DNA of 64,000 nucleotides from Corynebacterium sp. J010B-136 (GCF_002967075.1 NZ_PUGE01000002.1:186001-250000); one strand, 5' to 3'; counted from the stretch's first letter, positions 26,787 through 36,067 are shown. Notes: generated by a model not told the origin, from the sequence alone. Numbers and translations: made by a program.

Positions 26787-26861
26787 TGAGGCGTACTCGA
26801 GGAGTACTCGAGGCGTGTTGGAGCGCGCTGCGAGACGATGCCCACCGGGGTTGGATGCTTG

Positions 26862-26931
26862 TGTGCCTTTCGCGCTCACGGGGGAGAAGGTTCTGGGGAG
26901 GAGACCGCTTCTGGTGAGCGCGAAGGGTACG
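26862..26931. repeat. Palindromic element B3
   Basis: Arms TTTCGCGCTCAC and GTGAGCGCGAAGGGTAC. CAC to GAG is 42 nt (26877-26918), central T-N4-A kept. Third copy in the fdh-selD interval. Confidence 0.9.
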
Positions 26932-26998
26932 CGCGCCGCGAAGGGGATGCGGGAGGTGGAGCGATGGGGAATCGGGGTGCTGGAGGAAAGGCAAAGGA

Positions 26999-27029
26999 CA
27001 AGCCCCGCGGGATAAACCCGCGAGGCTTG
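26999..27029 (-). terminator. Terminator hairpin of selD
   Basis: CAAGCCCCGCGGG and CCCGCGAGGCTTG pair across a 5-nt loop with one mismatch. On the minus strand the stem is followed by TCCTTTGCCTTTCC. It lies 53 bp past the selD stop. Confidence 0.75.
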
Positions 27030-27081
27030 CAGATAGTTCAATAAAAGCCGCGTGGTGGAAGGAAAGCGGCAGGGGGAGGGA

Positions 27082-28077
27082 CTAGTTGATGGTGATATAA
27101 GCGCCAGCGCTGGATGGGCGGGCAACGGTGTGGCCGATGACTGGATAACCAGGGACTTCGCCTACTACGAGCAGGCCGCCGGAGGTCTGGGCGTCGGCGA
27201 GGAAGACCAGGTCTTCCTCGGTAAGTGAGGAGTTGGCGACGTCGAGGTGTTCGCGCACCCAGTCGAGGTTGCGGCGGGAACCGCCGGGAACGAAGCCATC
27301 GGCAAGTGCTTGCTTGGCGCCGGGAATTTCGGGAACGTCGGCGAAGTTGATTTCAGCGTTGACGCCGGAAGCGCGGCACATCTTGTACAGGTGACCGAGC
27401 AAACCGAAACCGGTGATATCAGTTGCGGCCTTGTGGCCAGCGGCAACCGCAGCCTTGGACGCCTCGCGGTTGAGCGTGGTCATGGACTTTACGGCTTCAA
27501 GAGAGACTTCGCCGGTGGCTTTGTGCTTGTTGTTAAAAATGCCCACGCCGATGCCCTTGGTCAGCGTTAAAGGAAGGCCGGGGGCGGCGGCATCGTTGCG
27601 CATGAGCTTGGCAGGATCCGCGATGCCGGTGACTGACATGCCGTAGATGGGCTCGGGCGCGGTAATGGAGTGCCCGCCGGTAACAGAAATGCCAGCTTCG
27701 TTGCACACATCCATGCCGCCGCGCAGGACTTCGCGCAGGATATCTAATCCGAGCAGGTCAACGGGCCAGCCCACGAGGTTGATGGCGGTGATGGGGTCGC
27801 CGCCCATGGCGTAGACATCGGAAAGCGCATTGGCGGCAGCCACCCGGCCCCAGTCATAAGGGTCATCGAGCATCGGGGTGAAAAAGTCCGCGGTGGAAAT
27901 CACGGCGGTATCCCCGTTGATGCGAATGGCGGAGGCATCATCACCATCCTCTAATCCCACGATGACGTTGGGGTCATCATTGCCAATGAGTCCGGCGATG
28001 GCGGATTCAAGCTGACCTGCGGGAATCTTGCACGCGCAGCCGCCACCAGCCGCGAAAGAGGTAAGTTTTGGTGTCAT
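27082..28077 (-). CDS. selD: Selenide, water dikinase
   Basis: About 331 residues from ATG 28077; an upstream in-frame TTG at 28086 is less likely. SelD makes selenophosphate from selenide and ATP. The active-site motif is GGGCACKIP, with Cys14 and Lys17 in place of the C-x-C-K or U-x-C-K of the family, so it is not itself a selenoprotein. Other family signatures are DFFTPMLDDPYDWGRVAAAN, GGHSI and DITGFGLLGHL. It is divergent from tRNA-Sec and selA. Confidence 0.95.
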   Translation of the reverse strand: MTPKLTSFAAGGGCACKIPAGQLESAIAGLIGNDDPNVIVGLEDGDDASAIRINGDTAVISTADFFTPMLDDPYDWGRVAAANALSDVYAMGGDPITAINLVGWPVDLLGLDILREVLRGGMDVCNEAGISVTGGHSITAPEPIYGMSVTGIADPAKLMRNDAAAPGLPLTLTKGIGVGIFNNKHKATGEVSLEAVKSMTTLNREASKAAVAAGHKAATDITGFGLLGHLYKMCRASGVNAEINFADVPEIPGAKQALADGFVPGGSRRNLDWVREHLDVANSSLTEEDLVFLADAQTSGGLLVVGEVPGYPVIGHTVARPSSAGAYITIN

Positions 28078-28105
28078 ATTCCCCAACCTACTACTTTAAA
28101 TAAGT

Positions 28106-28200
28106 GGAGGCGTACGTGTCCTGGTGGGCGCCCCGGTCTTCAAAACCGGTGAGGCCAAGTAGCTTGGTCTGGCAGGTTCGATTCCTGTCCGTCTCCGCCA
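28106..28200 (+). tRNA. selC: tRNA-Sec (anticodon TCA)
   Basis: A 95-nt tRNA with encoded CCA end. Acceptor arm 5' GGAGGCG pairs with 3' CGTCTCC, then discriminator G and CCA (28198-28200). The anticodon loop is CTTCAAA, with TCA decoding UGA, between CCGGT-type stem halves. A long variable arm (GAGGCCAAGTAGCTTGGTCT region) and T-arm GGCAGGTTCGATTCCTGTC follow. Length, long variable arm and TCA anticodon are diagnostic. It ends only 20 nt before the selA start and may share its transcript. Confidence 0.96.
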
Positions 28201-28219
28201 CATGCGCAAAGGAGCATTG

Positions 28220-29524
28220 ATGACTGACCCGCGGCGTTTTATCCCTCGCGTTGATGAGATTTTGGCTTCGCAGGCGGTGAACAATGCTCGCGCGCACTTG
28301 GCTGAGCATGTCATTCGCGCGCGTATTGATGAGGTGCTTGCGGCAGCGCGGGCGGGGGAGATAGCACCGCAAGCAGTTAAAGACGAGGTTGAAGCATCGC
28401 TTATCGATGCCACCCCGTACTCCCTTCATCCCGTCTTAAACGCCACGGGCGTAATCATTCATACCAATATCGGACGTGCACCGCTGCCGCCGGAAGCAGT
28501 CGATGCGCTGGTGGCGGCGGCTGGATATACCGATGTGGAGCTGGACCTGGACACGGGGCTGCGGTCGAAAAATCGTGGCCGTGCTGCAATTGAAGCATTG
28601 CTGGCTGCGTGCCCAGGCGCCGAAGACGCGCTGGTAGTCAACAACGGCGCTGCGGCATTATTGCTGGCCACGGCAGCGCTAGCACCGGAGAAGGAAGTCA
28701 TCATCTCACGCGGCGAGCTGATTGAAATTGGTGCGGGCTTTCGCCTGCCAGAACTTATTGAATCCACCTCGGTGCGCCTGAAAGAAATTGGCGCGACCAA
28801 CCGCACACACCTGGCAGATTATGAAAACGCCGTGACGGAGAAGACCGGGGCGATTTTGAAGGTGCATCCGTCGAATTTCCGCATCGAGGGCTTTACTTCT
28901 TCGGTGGGGATTGAGCCGCTGCGAAAGCTCGCGGATGAGCGTGGAATCTCGTTGATAGTGGATTTAGGCTCAGGTCTTTTGCGGCCAGATGCCACAGTTC
29001 CCGAGGAACCGGACTTGCAAGCGCAGCTGGCAGCTGGTGCGGATATCGTTATCGCGTCGGGCGATAAGCTGCTTGGCGGGCCACAGGCAGGCATCATGCT
29101 GGGCACACATGAGGCGATTGCGAAGGTGAAAAGGCATCCGTTGGCGAGGGCGGTGCGCATCGATAAGCTGCGGCTCAACGCGTTGGAAGCAAGCATTAAT
29201 GCTCCTAGCAATGCGGTTGAGGGTGCTTTGCATCTGGACCCCGCGGAGCACTTAGCGCGCATTGAGGCACTTGCGAAGGCTGTCGGCGGAGTGGTCGTCG
29301 AACACCCCGGGCGTGTGGGCGGGGGTGGCGCGCCCGAGTATCCGCTGCCAGGCTATGCCGTGGCCCTGGATGAGTCCTTGGCGCCGCTGCTTCGGCAGGG
29401 ACGACCTGCCGTGTTGCCACGCGTGCACAACGGCCAGTGTTTGATTGATGTCCGCTGCATCCCCGCGAGCGACGATGAAAAGCTTGCCGCGGCAATTCTT
29501 CGGGCGCAGGAGCAGGCGAAATAA
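28220..29524 (+). CDS. selA: L-seryl-tRNA(Sec) selenium transferase
   Basis: A 434-residue PLP enzyme converting Ser-tRNA(Sec) to Sec-tRNA(Sec) with selenophosphate. Start ATG 28220 follows AAAGGAG 8 nt upstream; the in-frame ATG at 28202 would add six residues and has no ribosome site. Motifs: NATGVIIHTNIGRAPL (N-terminal family signature), NNGAAALLLA, and the PLP-lysine loop ASGDKLLGGPQAG near residue 275. The stop codon is directly followed by selB. Confidence 0.95.
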   Translation: MTDPRRFIPRVDEILASQAVNNARAHLAEHVIRARIDEVLAAARAGEIAPQAVKDEVEASLIDATPYSLHPVLNATGVIIHTNIGRAPLPPEAVDALVAAAGYTDVELDLDTGLRSKNRGRAAIEALLAACPGAEDALVVNNGAAALLLATAALAPEKEVIISRGELIEIGAGFRLPELIESTSVRLKEIGATNRTHLADYENAVTEKTGAILKVHPSNFRIEGFTSSVGIEPLRKLADERGISLIVDLGSGLLRPDATVPEEPDLQAQLAAGADIVIASGDKLLGGPQAGIMLGTHEAIAKVKRHPLARAVRIDKLRLNALEASINAPSNAVEGALHLDPAEHLARIEALAKAVGGVVVEHPGRVGGGGAPEYPLPGYAVALDESLAPLLRQGRPAVLPRVHNGQCLIDVRCIPASDDEKLAAAILRAQEQAK

Positions 29525-31312
29525 ATGTATGTCATCGCTACAGCCGGACACGTTGATCACGGCAAATCCACGCTGGTTAATGCACTGACCACGATGGACC
29601 CTGATCGGTGGGAAGAAGAAAAGCAGCGCGGGTTGACCATCGATTTGGGCTTTGCGTGGACCACCCTGGAATCCGGGGCGAATGTCGCCTTCGTTGATGT
29701 TCCAGGCCATGAGCGTTTCATCGCCAATACGCTTGCAGGTCTGGGACCTGCGCCAGCAGTGATGCTGGTTATCGCTGCCGATGAGGGATGGAAAGAACAA
29801 ACCTCCGAGCACCTTGAAGCCATTGACGCGCTCGGCATTGAGCGCGGCATTATCGTGCTCACGCGCATGGACAATGGACAGCGCATTAGTGAAGCCGAGG
29901 TTCGCGATAAAGTCGCGGGCACGTCTTTGACTGAAGCTCCGTTTTATGCGGTGTCTGCCCGTACGGGTGAGGGGTTGGAGGAGTTGCGAGGGGGAATCGA
30001 TAAGCTGCTTCCCGCTGTTGAAGTTCTGCAGCAAGCTAGTGCGAAACCGATTCGGATGTGGATTGACCGGGCTTTTTCTATTAAAGGTGCTGGCACCGTC
30101 GTTACCGGCACGTGGGCTGTGGGAAGTGTGAAAATTGGCGACCGACTGAACCTTGTGACCGCGAGTAGCGAGCATGAGGTGACCGTGCGCGGGCTGCACA
30201 GTGAGAATTCTGCCGTGGATAAAGCCGAGCCGGTGATGCGTTTGGCGCTGAATCTGCGCGGGGTCGATGCTGATACCATCTCGCGTGGCGATGTGCTGAC
30301 CGAAGCTGAAAGTACCTGGTGGCAGCCGGAAGTCATCGATGTCCGGTGGTGCACGGGGCCGAAGCTCGACAGCATGCCCCGCACGTTGAACCTCCACATT
30401 GGAACTGCCTCGGTGCCCGTACACGTGCGCGGTTTAGATGCTGAGCACGCGCGATTGACCTTGCGCGACGGGTCAGTGCCACTGCGGCTTGGGGACCGTC
30501 TCGCGCTGCGCGGGCCAGGGTTGAATGCTTTGGCAGGCATGGAAGTTATCGATATGGACCCGCCAACGCTCAGTCGCCGCGGGGCACCAGCGCGGCGCGC
30601 ACAAGAACTACGCGACCACGATCCTTTCGACCCGTCTGCATATGTCGCGCGTAAGGATGCCGTACCCAAAGAAACCTTAGAGGCGGCGGGCTTCGATGTG
30701 GCGAACAAGCCTGCATCGCTGGTGGAATTTCGCAGCTGGTGGGTCAATGCCCAAGCGATTGCCCAGTGGACGGCGCAGCTTCGCACGCTTTTCGATGCCC
30801 ACCTGACCGACCACCCCTTATCCGACGGCCTGCCCCTGGCGACCGCGCTCTCCGCGCTTGCGTTGCCGGATGACAGCTTGGCTTCCATTGCTGTCGCGGG
30901 CGCGCGTCTAAAGCGCGATGGTGCCATCATCCGCGATCCGCATGTTGCACCTCGCGACCTGGGACCTGCCGAGAAATCTGTTGCGATAGTAGAAGCGAAA
31001 CTGGCCAAAGAACCATTTGTGGCGCCCGATGCCGGCACCTTAGAAGAACTCGGGCTTGGCCCAAGTGAGCTGGCCGCAGCAGAGCGCGCCGGGCGACTAC
31101 TTCGTGTCGGTCCAATCGTGTTGCTTCCCAGCGCCCCGCAGCAGGCTGCGGAAATCTTGGGTCAGCAGCCGGGGGAGTTCACGCTATCGCAAGCACGTCA
31201 GGCACTTGGTACGACGCGGCGAGTTGCCGTGCCGCTTTTGGAATACATGGACGCACACGGTCTAACCAGGCGCACCAGTGATAGTGCCCGTGTCCTGAAG
31301 AAAACAACCTAG
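29525..31312 (+). CDS. selB: Selenocysteine-specific elongation factor
   Basis: A 595-residue translational GTPase that brings Sec-tRNA(Sec) to UGA codons with a SECIS. G1 is GHVDHGKST (residues 8-16), switch II DVPGHERF, G4-like TRMD. EF-Tu-like domains 2 and 3 extend to about residue 350. The C-terminal winged helices (to LEYMDAHGLTRRTSDSARVL) bind the SECIS hairpin. Zero-gap junction with selA. The 3' end overlaps the convergent hypothetical gene by 4 bp. Confidence 0.95.
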   Translation: MYVIATAGHVDHGKSTLVNALTTMDPDRWEEEKQRGLTIDLGFAWTTLESGANVAFVDVPGHERFIANTLAGLGPAPAVMLVIAADEGWKEQTSEHLEAIDALGIERGIIVLTRMDNGQRISEAEVRDKVAGTSLTEAPFYAVSARTGEGLEELRGGIDKLLPAVEVLQQASAKPIRMWIDRAFSIKGAGTVVTGTWAVGSVKIGDRLNLVTASSEHEVTVRGLHSENSAVDKAEPVMRLALNLRGVDADTISRGDVLTEAESTWWQPEVIDVRWCTGPKLDSMPRTLNLHIGTASVPVHVRGLDAEHARLTLRDGSVPLRLGDRLALRGPGLNALAGMEVIDMDPPTLSRRGAPARRAQELRDHDPFDPSAYVARKDAVPKETLEAAGFDVANKPASLVEFRSWWVNAQAIAQWTAQLRTLFDAHLTDHPLSDGLPLATALSALALPDDSLASIAVAGARLKRDGAIIRDPHVAPRDLGPAEKSVAIVEAKLAKEPFVAPDAGTLEELGLGPSELAAAERAGRLLRVGPIVLLPSAPQQAAEILGQQPGEFTLSQARQALGTTRRVAVPLLEYMDAHGLTRRTSDSARVLKKTT

Positions 31313-32196
31313 TTGTATTCTTCGCCGTCTTTATCGTTGTCGGTTTGTTCAGTGCGAAACAGTGCTTCGAAAGCTTCCGTCGCGGGCTGGTTATCAAATT
31401 TCGGCGTTTGGAAAAAGCGCTGCGATTTATTTTTGGTCGCGTGCGGAGGCTCCAAATACTCTGTCGGGTCAAAGCTCAGCAGCTCGTCTGCTAATTCCCC
31501 GGTTGTTGGAAGGGATGCCGGGAATACCGTGGCATCGGTGTCGGAATTGAGCTTTGGGACAGAGGCCACAAACAACTGCTGCGGATCCGCAGGCAAGTCA
31601 ACGGCGACAAGCCCTTCTGCAATATACGCGCGAGCTGCAAGCGGGGTCTGTGCAAGCAATTGCACGAGTAATTCATAGTCTGCCGCGGGGCCTAACAGAC
31701 CAAAGACTGCGTCGTCGACGGTGATGACGATATCGTCACCAATGTGGTGAAATTCCACGAATACGCTGGCCGTTCCCAGCTCCTCAATTTGTGATTGCTG
31801 GACATCGGAAGTCATCGATGTGTCTACTGCTGCAGGTACTCCGCCTGCTAGAAGCACGGTGTTGTCAGGTTGGTCATTGCGCGCGATGTGCCAGGGCGCG
31901 AGCCCAAGATTAACGGCGACTTCATCCAAGTACACCTCGGCAGTCGTCGATGCCGTCATGCCCGCTGCGCGCAGGCGCTCCAAGTCAGGAAAATCCGCCG
32001 CCTCTTGCACCGTAAGCCAGCCCAGCATTCCAAACATACTGCGAATACGCCACCCGCCCGTGCGGTTATCAGCCTCCAGCGTGACGGGAACTTGGGTGGG
32101 AGCAGGCAGAGACAACGTTGTGGATAAGCACACAAAATCCAACACCGCGAGGTGTTCCACCCCAAGATGATTCGCAGGCAATGGATAGTCAGGCAT
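31309..32196 (-). CDS. Hypothetical protein, acidic, 295 residues
   Basis: I do not recognise the family. The protein starts MPDYPLPANHLGVEHLAVLD, is rich in V, L, A and acidic residues, and has no membrane segment or signal peptide. Its central region (VFVEFHHIGDDIVITVDDAV) looks like a beta-rich globular domain, and the C-terminal 60 residues are polar with KNKSQRFFQTPKF. The length and ESX-like acidic character recall EspG-type chaperones of actinobacteria, but this is only a weak resemblance. It is convergent with selB (4-bp overlap) and divergent from the ZIP transporter. Confidence 0.7.
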   Translation of the reverse strand: MPDYPLPANHLGVEHLAVLDFVCLSTTLSLPAPTQVPVTLEADNRTGGWRIRSMFGMLGWLTVQEAADFPDLERLRAAGMTASTTAEVYLDEVAVNLGLAPWHIARNDQPDNTVLLAGGVPAAVDTSMTSDVQQSQIEELGTASVFVEFHHIGDDIVITVDDAVFGLLGPAADYELLVQLLAQTPLAARAYIAEGLVAVDLPADPQQLFVASVPKLNSDTDATVFPASLPTTGELADELLSFDPTEYLEPPHATKNKSQRFFQTPKFDNQPATEAFEALFRTEQTDNDKDGEEYN

Positions 32197-32250
32197 GCCT
32201 TCGATATTAGGCCAGCCACAGTGCTACGCGTCAACGCCGCGACCGATACT

Positions 32251-33060
32251 ATGACTTCTATGTACGAGACTTCCACCATATTGATTGCCTTCGGGCTGAC
32301 ATTATTGGCGGGGCTTTCCACCGCAATCGGTGGTGCCATCGCAGTCGGCAGAAGAAACCCCGGACCAAGATTTCTGGCGGCTTCTTTAGGCTTATCAGCC
32401 GGCGTGATGTTGTATGTCTCGTTTATGGAAATTCTTCCCGAAGGCACCTCGGAGCTGGCTGAGGCTTATGGCTCCGAGAAGATCGGGGCGTGGGCGGGTG
32501 CCGGCGCATTTTTCGCCGGCATTGCCATTATCGGCATCATCGATAGGCTCGTGCCAGAATCTATCAACCCGCACGAACCCGGCACCATCGCGCAGGTTGA
32601 GCGCAAAAACCGTTTGATGAAAACCGGAGTATTTACCGCGGGTGCGCTTGCGATCCACAACTTTCCTGAAGGCTTTGCCACCTTCCTCGCGGGGCTAGAA
32701 GACATGACCATTGCGATCCCCGTCGCAGTTGCGATTGCGATTCACAATATTCCCGAAGGCATCGCTGTGGCTGTGCCGTTGCGCGCAGCAACCATGTCCC
32801 GCTCGAAAGCCTTTTGGTGGGCTACAGCGTCCGGTTTTGCCGAACCACTCGGGGCGCTTATCGGCTTTTTGATACTCATGCCGTTCATCGGACCAGCAGC
32901 GATGGGCATTTGCTTTGCGATGGTCGCTGGCATCATGGTCTACATCAGCCTCGACGAGCTACTCCCGTCAGCTGTAGAAACTGGCAAACACCACCACGCT
33001 ATTTACGGCCTTATCGCCGGCATGGCAATCATGGCCATCTCGTTGCTGCTCTTTATTTAA
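32251..33060 (+). CDS. zupT: ZIP family zinc/metal transporter (ZupT-like)
   Basis: About 269 residues and eight helices. The two metal-site motifs are AIHNFPEGFATF (helix 4) and AIHNIPEGIAVA (helix 5), the H-N-x-P-E-G signature of ZupT-type importers of zinc and other divalent metals. FMEILPEG lies in an earlier helix. ATG 32251 (MTSMYETS) or ATG 32260 are both acceptable; the longer frame from 32152 overlaps the divergent gene and is unlikely. Its stop overlaps the convergent DUF808 gene by 4 bp. Confidence 0.9.
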   Translation: MTSMYETSTILIAFGLTLLAGLSTAIGGAIAVGRRNPGPRFLAASLGLSAGVMLYVSFMEILPEGTSELAEAYGSEKIGAWAGAGAFFAGIAIIGIIDRLVPESINPHEPGTIAQVERKNRLMKTGVFTAGALAIHNFPEGFATFLAGLEDMTIAIPVAVAIAIHNIPEGIAVAVPLRAATMSRSKAFWWATASGFAEPLGALIGFLILMPFIGPAAMGICFAMVAGIMVYISLDELLPSAVETGKHHHAIYGLIAGMAIMAISLLLFI

Positions 33061-33989
33061 GCCGCCTGCTCCTTGTGGTCGGGGGTGAGCTTATCCACGC
33101 CCGCAATGACACCGACAATAATCGTGCCCACGAGCAGACCAAAGACCATCGAACCTGCCGTATCTGCAAGCCATGCCAAGATGCCTTCTGGCACCTGAGC
33201 TGTTAGACCGTGGATGATTTCTGCGGGGCCATCGACATGAAAATCCTCGAGTCCCGCAACGATGATATGGCCACCGACCCACAACATCGCGGCTGTACCG
33301 ACTACCCCGATGATGTTGAGAACTACCGGCATGCCCTTGACCAATGCCGAGCCGAGAGGGGACTTGCCGTCGCGGCGACGGAGCATCGACAAGCCAATGT
33401 CATCCATCTTGACCAACAAACCCACCGCGCCATAGACGGCTACCGTAATGAGCACGGCGACGACGACAAGGGCGCCGAGCCGCATCCAAAAAGTCTGATC
33501 CAACAGTGCATTGAGCGAGATCACCATAATTTCTGCCGACAAGATCAGGTCGGTGGTAATCGCCGACTTCACCAGGCGGTCTTCGGCCTCTTTGCCTTTG
33601 ACGACGGTGGGTTCTTTCTCGTGGTCATCGGAAGGCAGAAGCTTGTGGAAGATTTTATGCGCGCCTTCATAACAAAGATAGGCACCGCCGCACATCAAAA
33701 TAGGCCCCAAAGCCCACGGCGCAAGCCACGATAGCAGCAGCGCAATCGGCAAAATGATGACCAGTTTATTAACTAAAGAACCCTTGGTGATGCGCCAAAT
33801 CATGGGCAATTCGCGCTTCGGGTCAACGCCTTGGACATATTGGGGCGTGACAGCGGCGTCATCAATAACAACGCCAGCGGCTTTAATCGAGGTTTTGCCA
33901 GCCAAGGCCGCGACATCATCTGCCGAAGATGCTGCCGAGCGCGCGATGAGAGCAACGTCATCTAACAGTGCGAGAAGTCCGCCGGCCAA
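33057..33989 (-). CDS. DUF808 family membrane protein
   Basis: A 310-residue protein starting MAGGLLALLDDVALIARSAA, the invariant DUF808 (YedI) N-terminus, followed by DDVAALAGKTSIKAAGVVID and about six membrane helices. No biochemical function is established for the family. It contains an 11-mer motif copy (33384-33394) read as GLSML, a different reading frame from the LVDA copies. It is convergent with the ZIP gene. Confidence 0.88.
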   Translation of the reverse strand: MAGGLLALLDDVALIARSAASSADDVAALAGKTSIKAAGVVIDDAAVTPQYVQGVDPKRELPMIWRITKGSLVNKLVIILPIALLLSWLAPWALGPILMCGGAYLCYEGAHKIFHKLLPSDDHEKEPTVVKGKEAEDRLVKSAITTDLILSAEIMVISLNALLDQTFWMRLGALVVVAVLITVAVYGAVGLLVKMDDIGLSMLRRRDGKSPLGSALVKGMPVVLNIIGVVGTAAMLWVGGHIIVAGLEDFHVDGPAEIIHGLTAQVPEGILAWLADTAGSMVFGLLVGTIIVGVIAGVDKLTPDHKEQAA

Positions 33990-34084
33990 GGAATACCTCC
34001 AAAGGTAAATTTAAGGTTGTGGAGGAATTCTATCGCGTGCAGCTCATCCTAGCTGTGAAACCGCCTTAATTCGAGCGAGAAAAT

Positions 34085-34621
34085 TTAGCCAGCAGGGGTG
34101 AGCTCGACATCGTCAGCCCAAGTCAACTCCATGCCAAGGGTCTGTAGCCACTTCATGGCATCGTCGCCATAGCGGGTGATACCTTCTACTGCAGCAAGAG
34201 TGGAGTCGATAGCCTTTTCGGCATCTTCAGCAGAAATCAATCCTGCGGATGTCGCTGCAGAAAGCTCATCGATATCGCGCACATCAATAGGCTCACCGGT
34301 ATTGGAAATTAAATCAACGTAAAGGTCGCGAGTAGTCCAGACTTCACCTTTGCGGTCAATCTCCGCAATATCGATGTAAAAGTCCTGGCGCTCATCAATA
34401 CCTTCGCGGAAGTGGAAGATATTCGCGCGCAGGCTCAACTTCGGCAAAAGCCACGATTCCAGGTATCCAAAGCGGGGATGGTTGGCGCCGCGAGCCATAT
34501 ATAAACCAAAGTCCGTGACCTTATAAGAGTCCACTTCTCGCAGGTAGCCCTTGGGATCGACGTTGATGTGTTCAGTTGTATTAAAAGTTTCCTTTTTGAC
34601 GGGATGAAGGTCTACGCTCAC
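34085..34621 (-). CDS. DUF402 domain protein
   Basis: A 178-residue protein from GTG 34621. The DUF402 core comprises FGLYMARGANHPRFGYLESW, FHFREGIDERQDFYIDIAEI and TTRDLYVDLI (about residues 35-110), with a helical C-terminus. DUF402 proteins include nucleoside-phosphate phosphatases acting on nucleoside di/triphosphates through acidic metal ligands; the precise activity here is inferred only at family level. The gene starts 1 bp after the stop of the upstream secreted-protein gene, so they form an operon. Confidence 0.75.
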   Translation of the reverse strand: MSVDLHPVKKETFNTTEHINVDPKGYLREVDSYKVTDFGLYMARGANHPRFGYLESWLLPKLSLRANIFHFREGIDERQDFYIDIAEIDRKGEVWTTRDLYVDLISNTGEPIDVRDIDELSAATSAGLISAEDAEKAIDSTLAAVEGITRYGDDAMKWLQTLGMELTWADDVELTPAG

Positions 34622-34622
34622 T

Positions 34623-35327
34623 TTATTTCACCTCGAAGATGGCCACGGTGGGCACGAAGTTGCAGGGTTTTTCTTGGGTGTTGACCGTGCCGGAGACCAT
34701 CGCCACGATGGTTCCCTTTCCTGTGGATGCAGTGCCCGAAACCGTAGCGGGGCCATCTGGGTTGATGCCGTTATTGCGCAGGGGAGTTACACCAGTTTTC
34801 ATGGTGTTAAGGTTCGCCCACTGCACGTTCATCCCGCCCTGCTTCTTCGCAGCAGGCGAAGTACCAAGTGCGGTGAATACAAACGCTGTTTGTCCAGAGC
34901 GCGCACCTGGGGCCGGAATCTTCGTTGGGCCAGGTACGGCGATGGCAGAACCTACGGAATCGCCTTGGCCGCCGATGCATTTACCGGAGACTGTTGGCCA
35001 GTAGAACTGTTTAAAGTTCGGCCCATCTTCGACCAGCGGCACGCCGCCTTCGCCGGAGCCGCCGGCATAAAATGCCAAGGCCGACAAAATAGCGTTACGC
35101 ATATCGCGTGGTACCCATGGTTGATTAGCGAAGTCTCTGACCTGCGCCTGGGTTTGTGGGGTCGGACGGCCGAGGTCATCTAGCGGGCTGGCGATATTGC
35201 TCGAAGCCGCTACTGGGGGCACCCCTTGAGAAGATCCTGCACCAGACTGTGCGATCGCCGGGGTAGCGATACCGAGCAGGGCAGCTGCTAGCGCTGCAGC
35301 GTAGGCCAAACGGCGATTCTTGCTCAC
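34623..35327 (-). CDS. Secreted protein of unknown function
   Basis: 234 residues from GTG 35327, which is preceded by AAGGAT. A longer frame upstream lacks a ribosome site. A Sec signal peptide is clear: SKNRR, then a hydrophobic run, then ATPAIAQS with likely cleavage after AIA or IAQ (about residue 25). The mature part starts with an S/G/P-rich region, then VRDFANQPWVPRDMRNAILS and a beta-rich domain with two cysteines (GKCIGG and EKPCNF) that could form a disulfide. A corynebacterial secreted family is likely but I cannot name it. Followed by the DUF402 gene. Confidence 0.72.
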   Translation of the reverse strand: MSKNRRLAYAAALAAALLGIATPAIAQSGAGSSQGVPPVAASSNIASPLDDLGRPTPQTQAQVRDFANQPWVPRDMRNAILSALAFYAGGSGEGGVPLVEDGPNFKQFYWPTVSGKCIGGQGDSVGSAIAVPGPTKIPAPGARSGQTAFVFTALGTSPAAKKQGGMNVQWANLNTMKTGVTPLRNNGINPDGPATVSGTASTGKGTIVAMVSGTVNTQEKPCNFVPTVAIFEVK

Positions 35328-35690
35328 TGGGTTACATCCTTGGGGTAGTGAAGTAATTGAAGTTACATCGAGGTATATGCCAAAGCTCCGCACTGAGCCA
35401 CCGATAGTCACATCGGCAACACTCGCAACTTTGACACCCCCTGTAACACTATTCACTTTTGGCACGCAGTCAACCCTTAAAGTCGACTGTTGTTTACTAC
35501 TTCGCCCATCGAGACTATTTCGTTACAATTCGCAGCTACCCGTCCCCCCCGACGTTTCCCTCATGCTTCGCATCTTTTGCAGCGCTCTCCAACTAGGCCC
35601 GGCAACCTCCTAAAATCCCTTCCCGGTCGCCTTCCCAGCCCCTTTCTCAGACCCCTGCTGGAGTGTCTTCTCTCCACTTGACCCACCCCG

Positions 35691-35760
35691 CGTCCCCTTC
35701 GCGCTCACGGGGTGGCATCGACAAGCGAGGCGTCGTGATTCGGTGAGCGCGAAGGGGACA
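35691..35760. repeat. Palindromic element C1, with an 11-mer motif inside its variable part
   Basis: Canonical arms (GTCCCCTTCGCGCTCAC, GTGAGCGCGAAGGGGACA). CAC to GAG is 42 nt (35706-35747). Its interior contains CATCGACAAGC (35716-35726). It is the only copy without T at position 18; A at 23 is kept. Confidence 0.92.
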
Positions 35761-35802
35761 TTGGGGGAAGCGGGAGAAAGAAGGTACTGGCGCCGCGGTG
35801 GG

Positions 35803-35872
35803 TGGACGCTTCGCGCTCACGGGGACGGGCTGTTTGGGTAGGCCGGTGAACTTGGTGAGCGCGAAGGGGACA
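35803..35872. repeat. Palindromic element C2
   Basis: Arms GCTTCGCGCTCAC and GTGAGCGCGAAGGGGACA. CAC to GAG 35818-35859, 42 nt, central T-N4-A. Flanks and interior closely resemble C3, so C2 and C3 look like a recent tandem duplication (period 110 bp). Confidence 0.92.
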
Positions 35873-35912
35873 TTGGGGAAAGCGATGGAGGAAAGCTCTG
35901 GCGCCGCGGTGG

Positions 35913-35982
35913 GTGTGCGCTTGCGCTCACGGGGACGCACTGTCTGGGGAGACCGGTGAATTTGGTGAGCGCGAAGGGGACA
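35913..35982. repeat. Palindromic element C3
   Basis: Left arm has lost one base (GCTTGCGCTCAC), right arm canonical. CAC to GAG 35928-35969, still 42 nt. Interior differs from C2 at only a few positions. Confidence 0.9.
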
Positions 35983-36005
35983 TGGGCGGGGTTAACGGAT
36001 GGTGT

Positions 36006-36067
36006 GGGGAGTAAATGGGGACGTGGGCGGGAGTAAATGGGGATGGTGCAGGGGAGTAAAAGGGTGG
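36006..36067 (+). repeat. G-rich direct repeats GGGGAGTAAATGGGGA
   Basis: Three imperfect units of about 22 bp containing GGGAGTAAATGGGGA or GGGGAGTAAAAGGG, with many G-runs of three or four in a row. They could fold into a G-quadruplex on the plus strand, 210 bp upstream of typA. Confidence 0.7.

Noticed and set aside
29252..30424. 390-residue minus-strand frame antisense to selA/selB
   Set aside because: Entirely opposite two well-supported genes; composition is that of a shadow frame.
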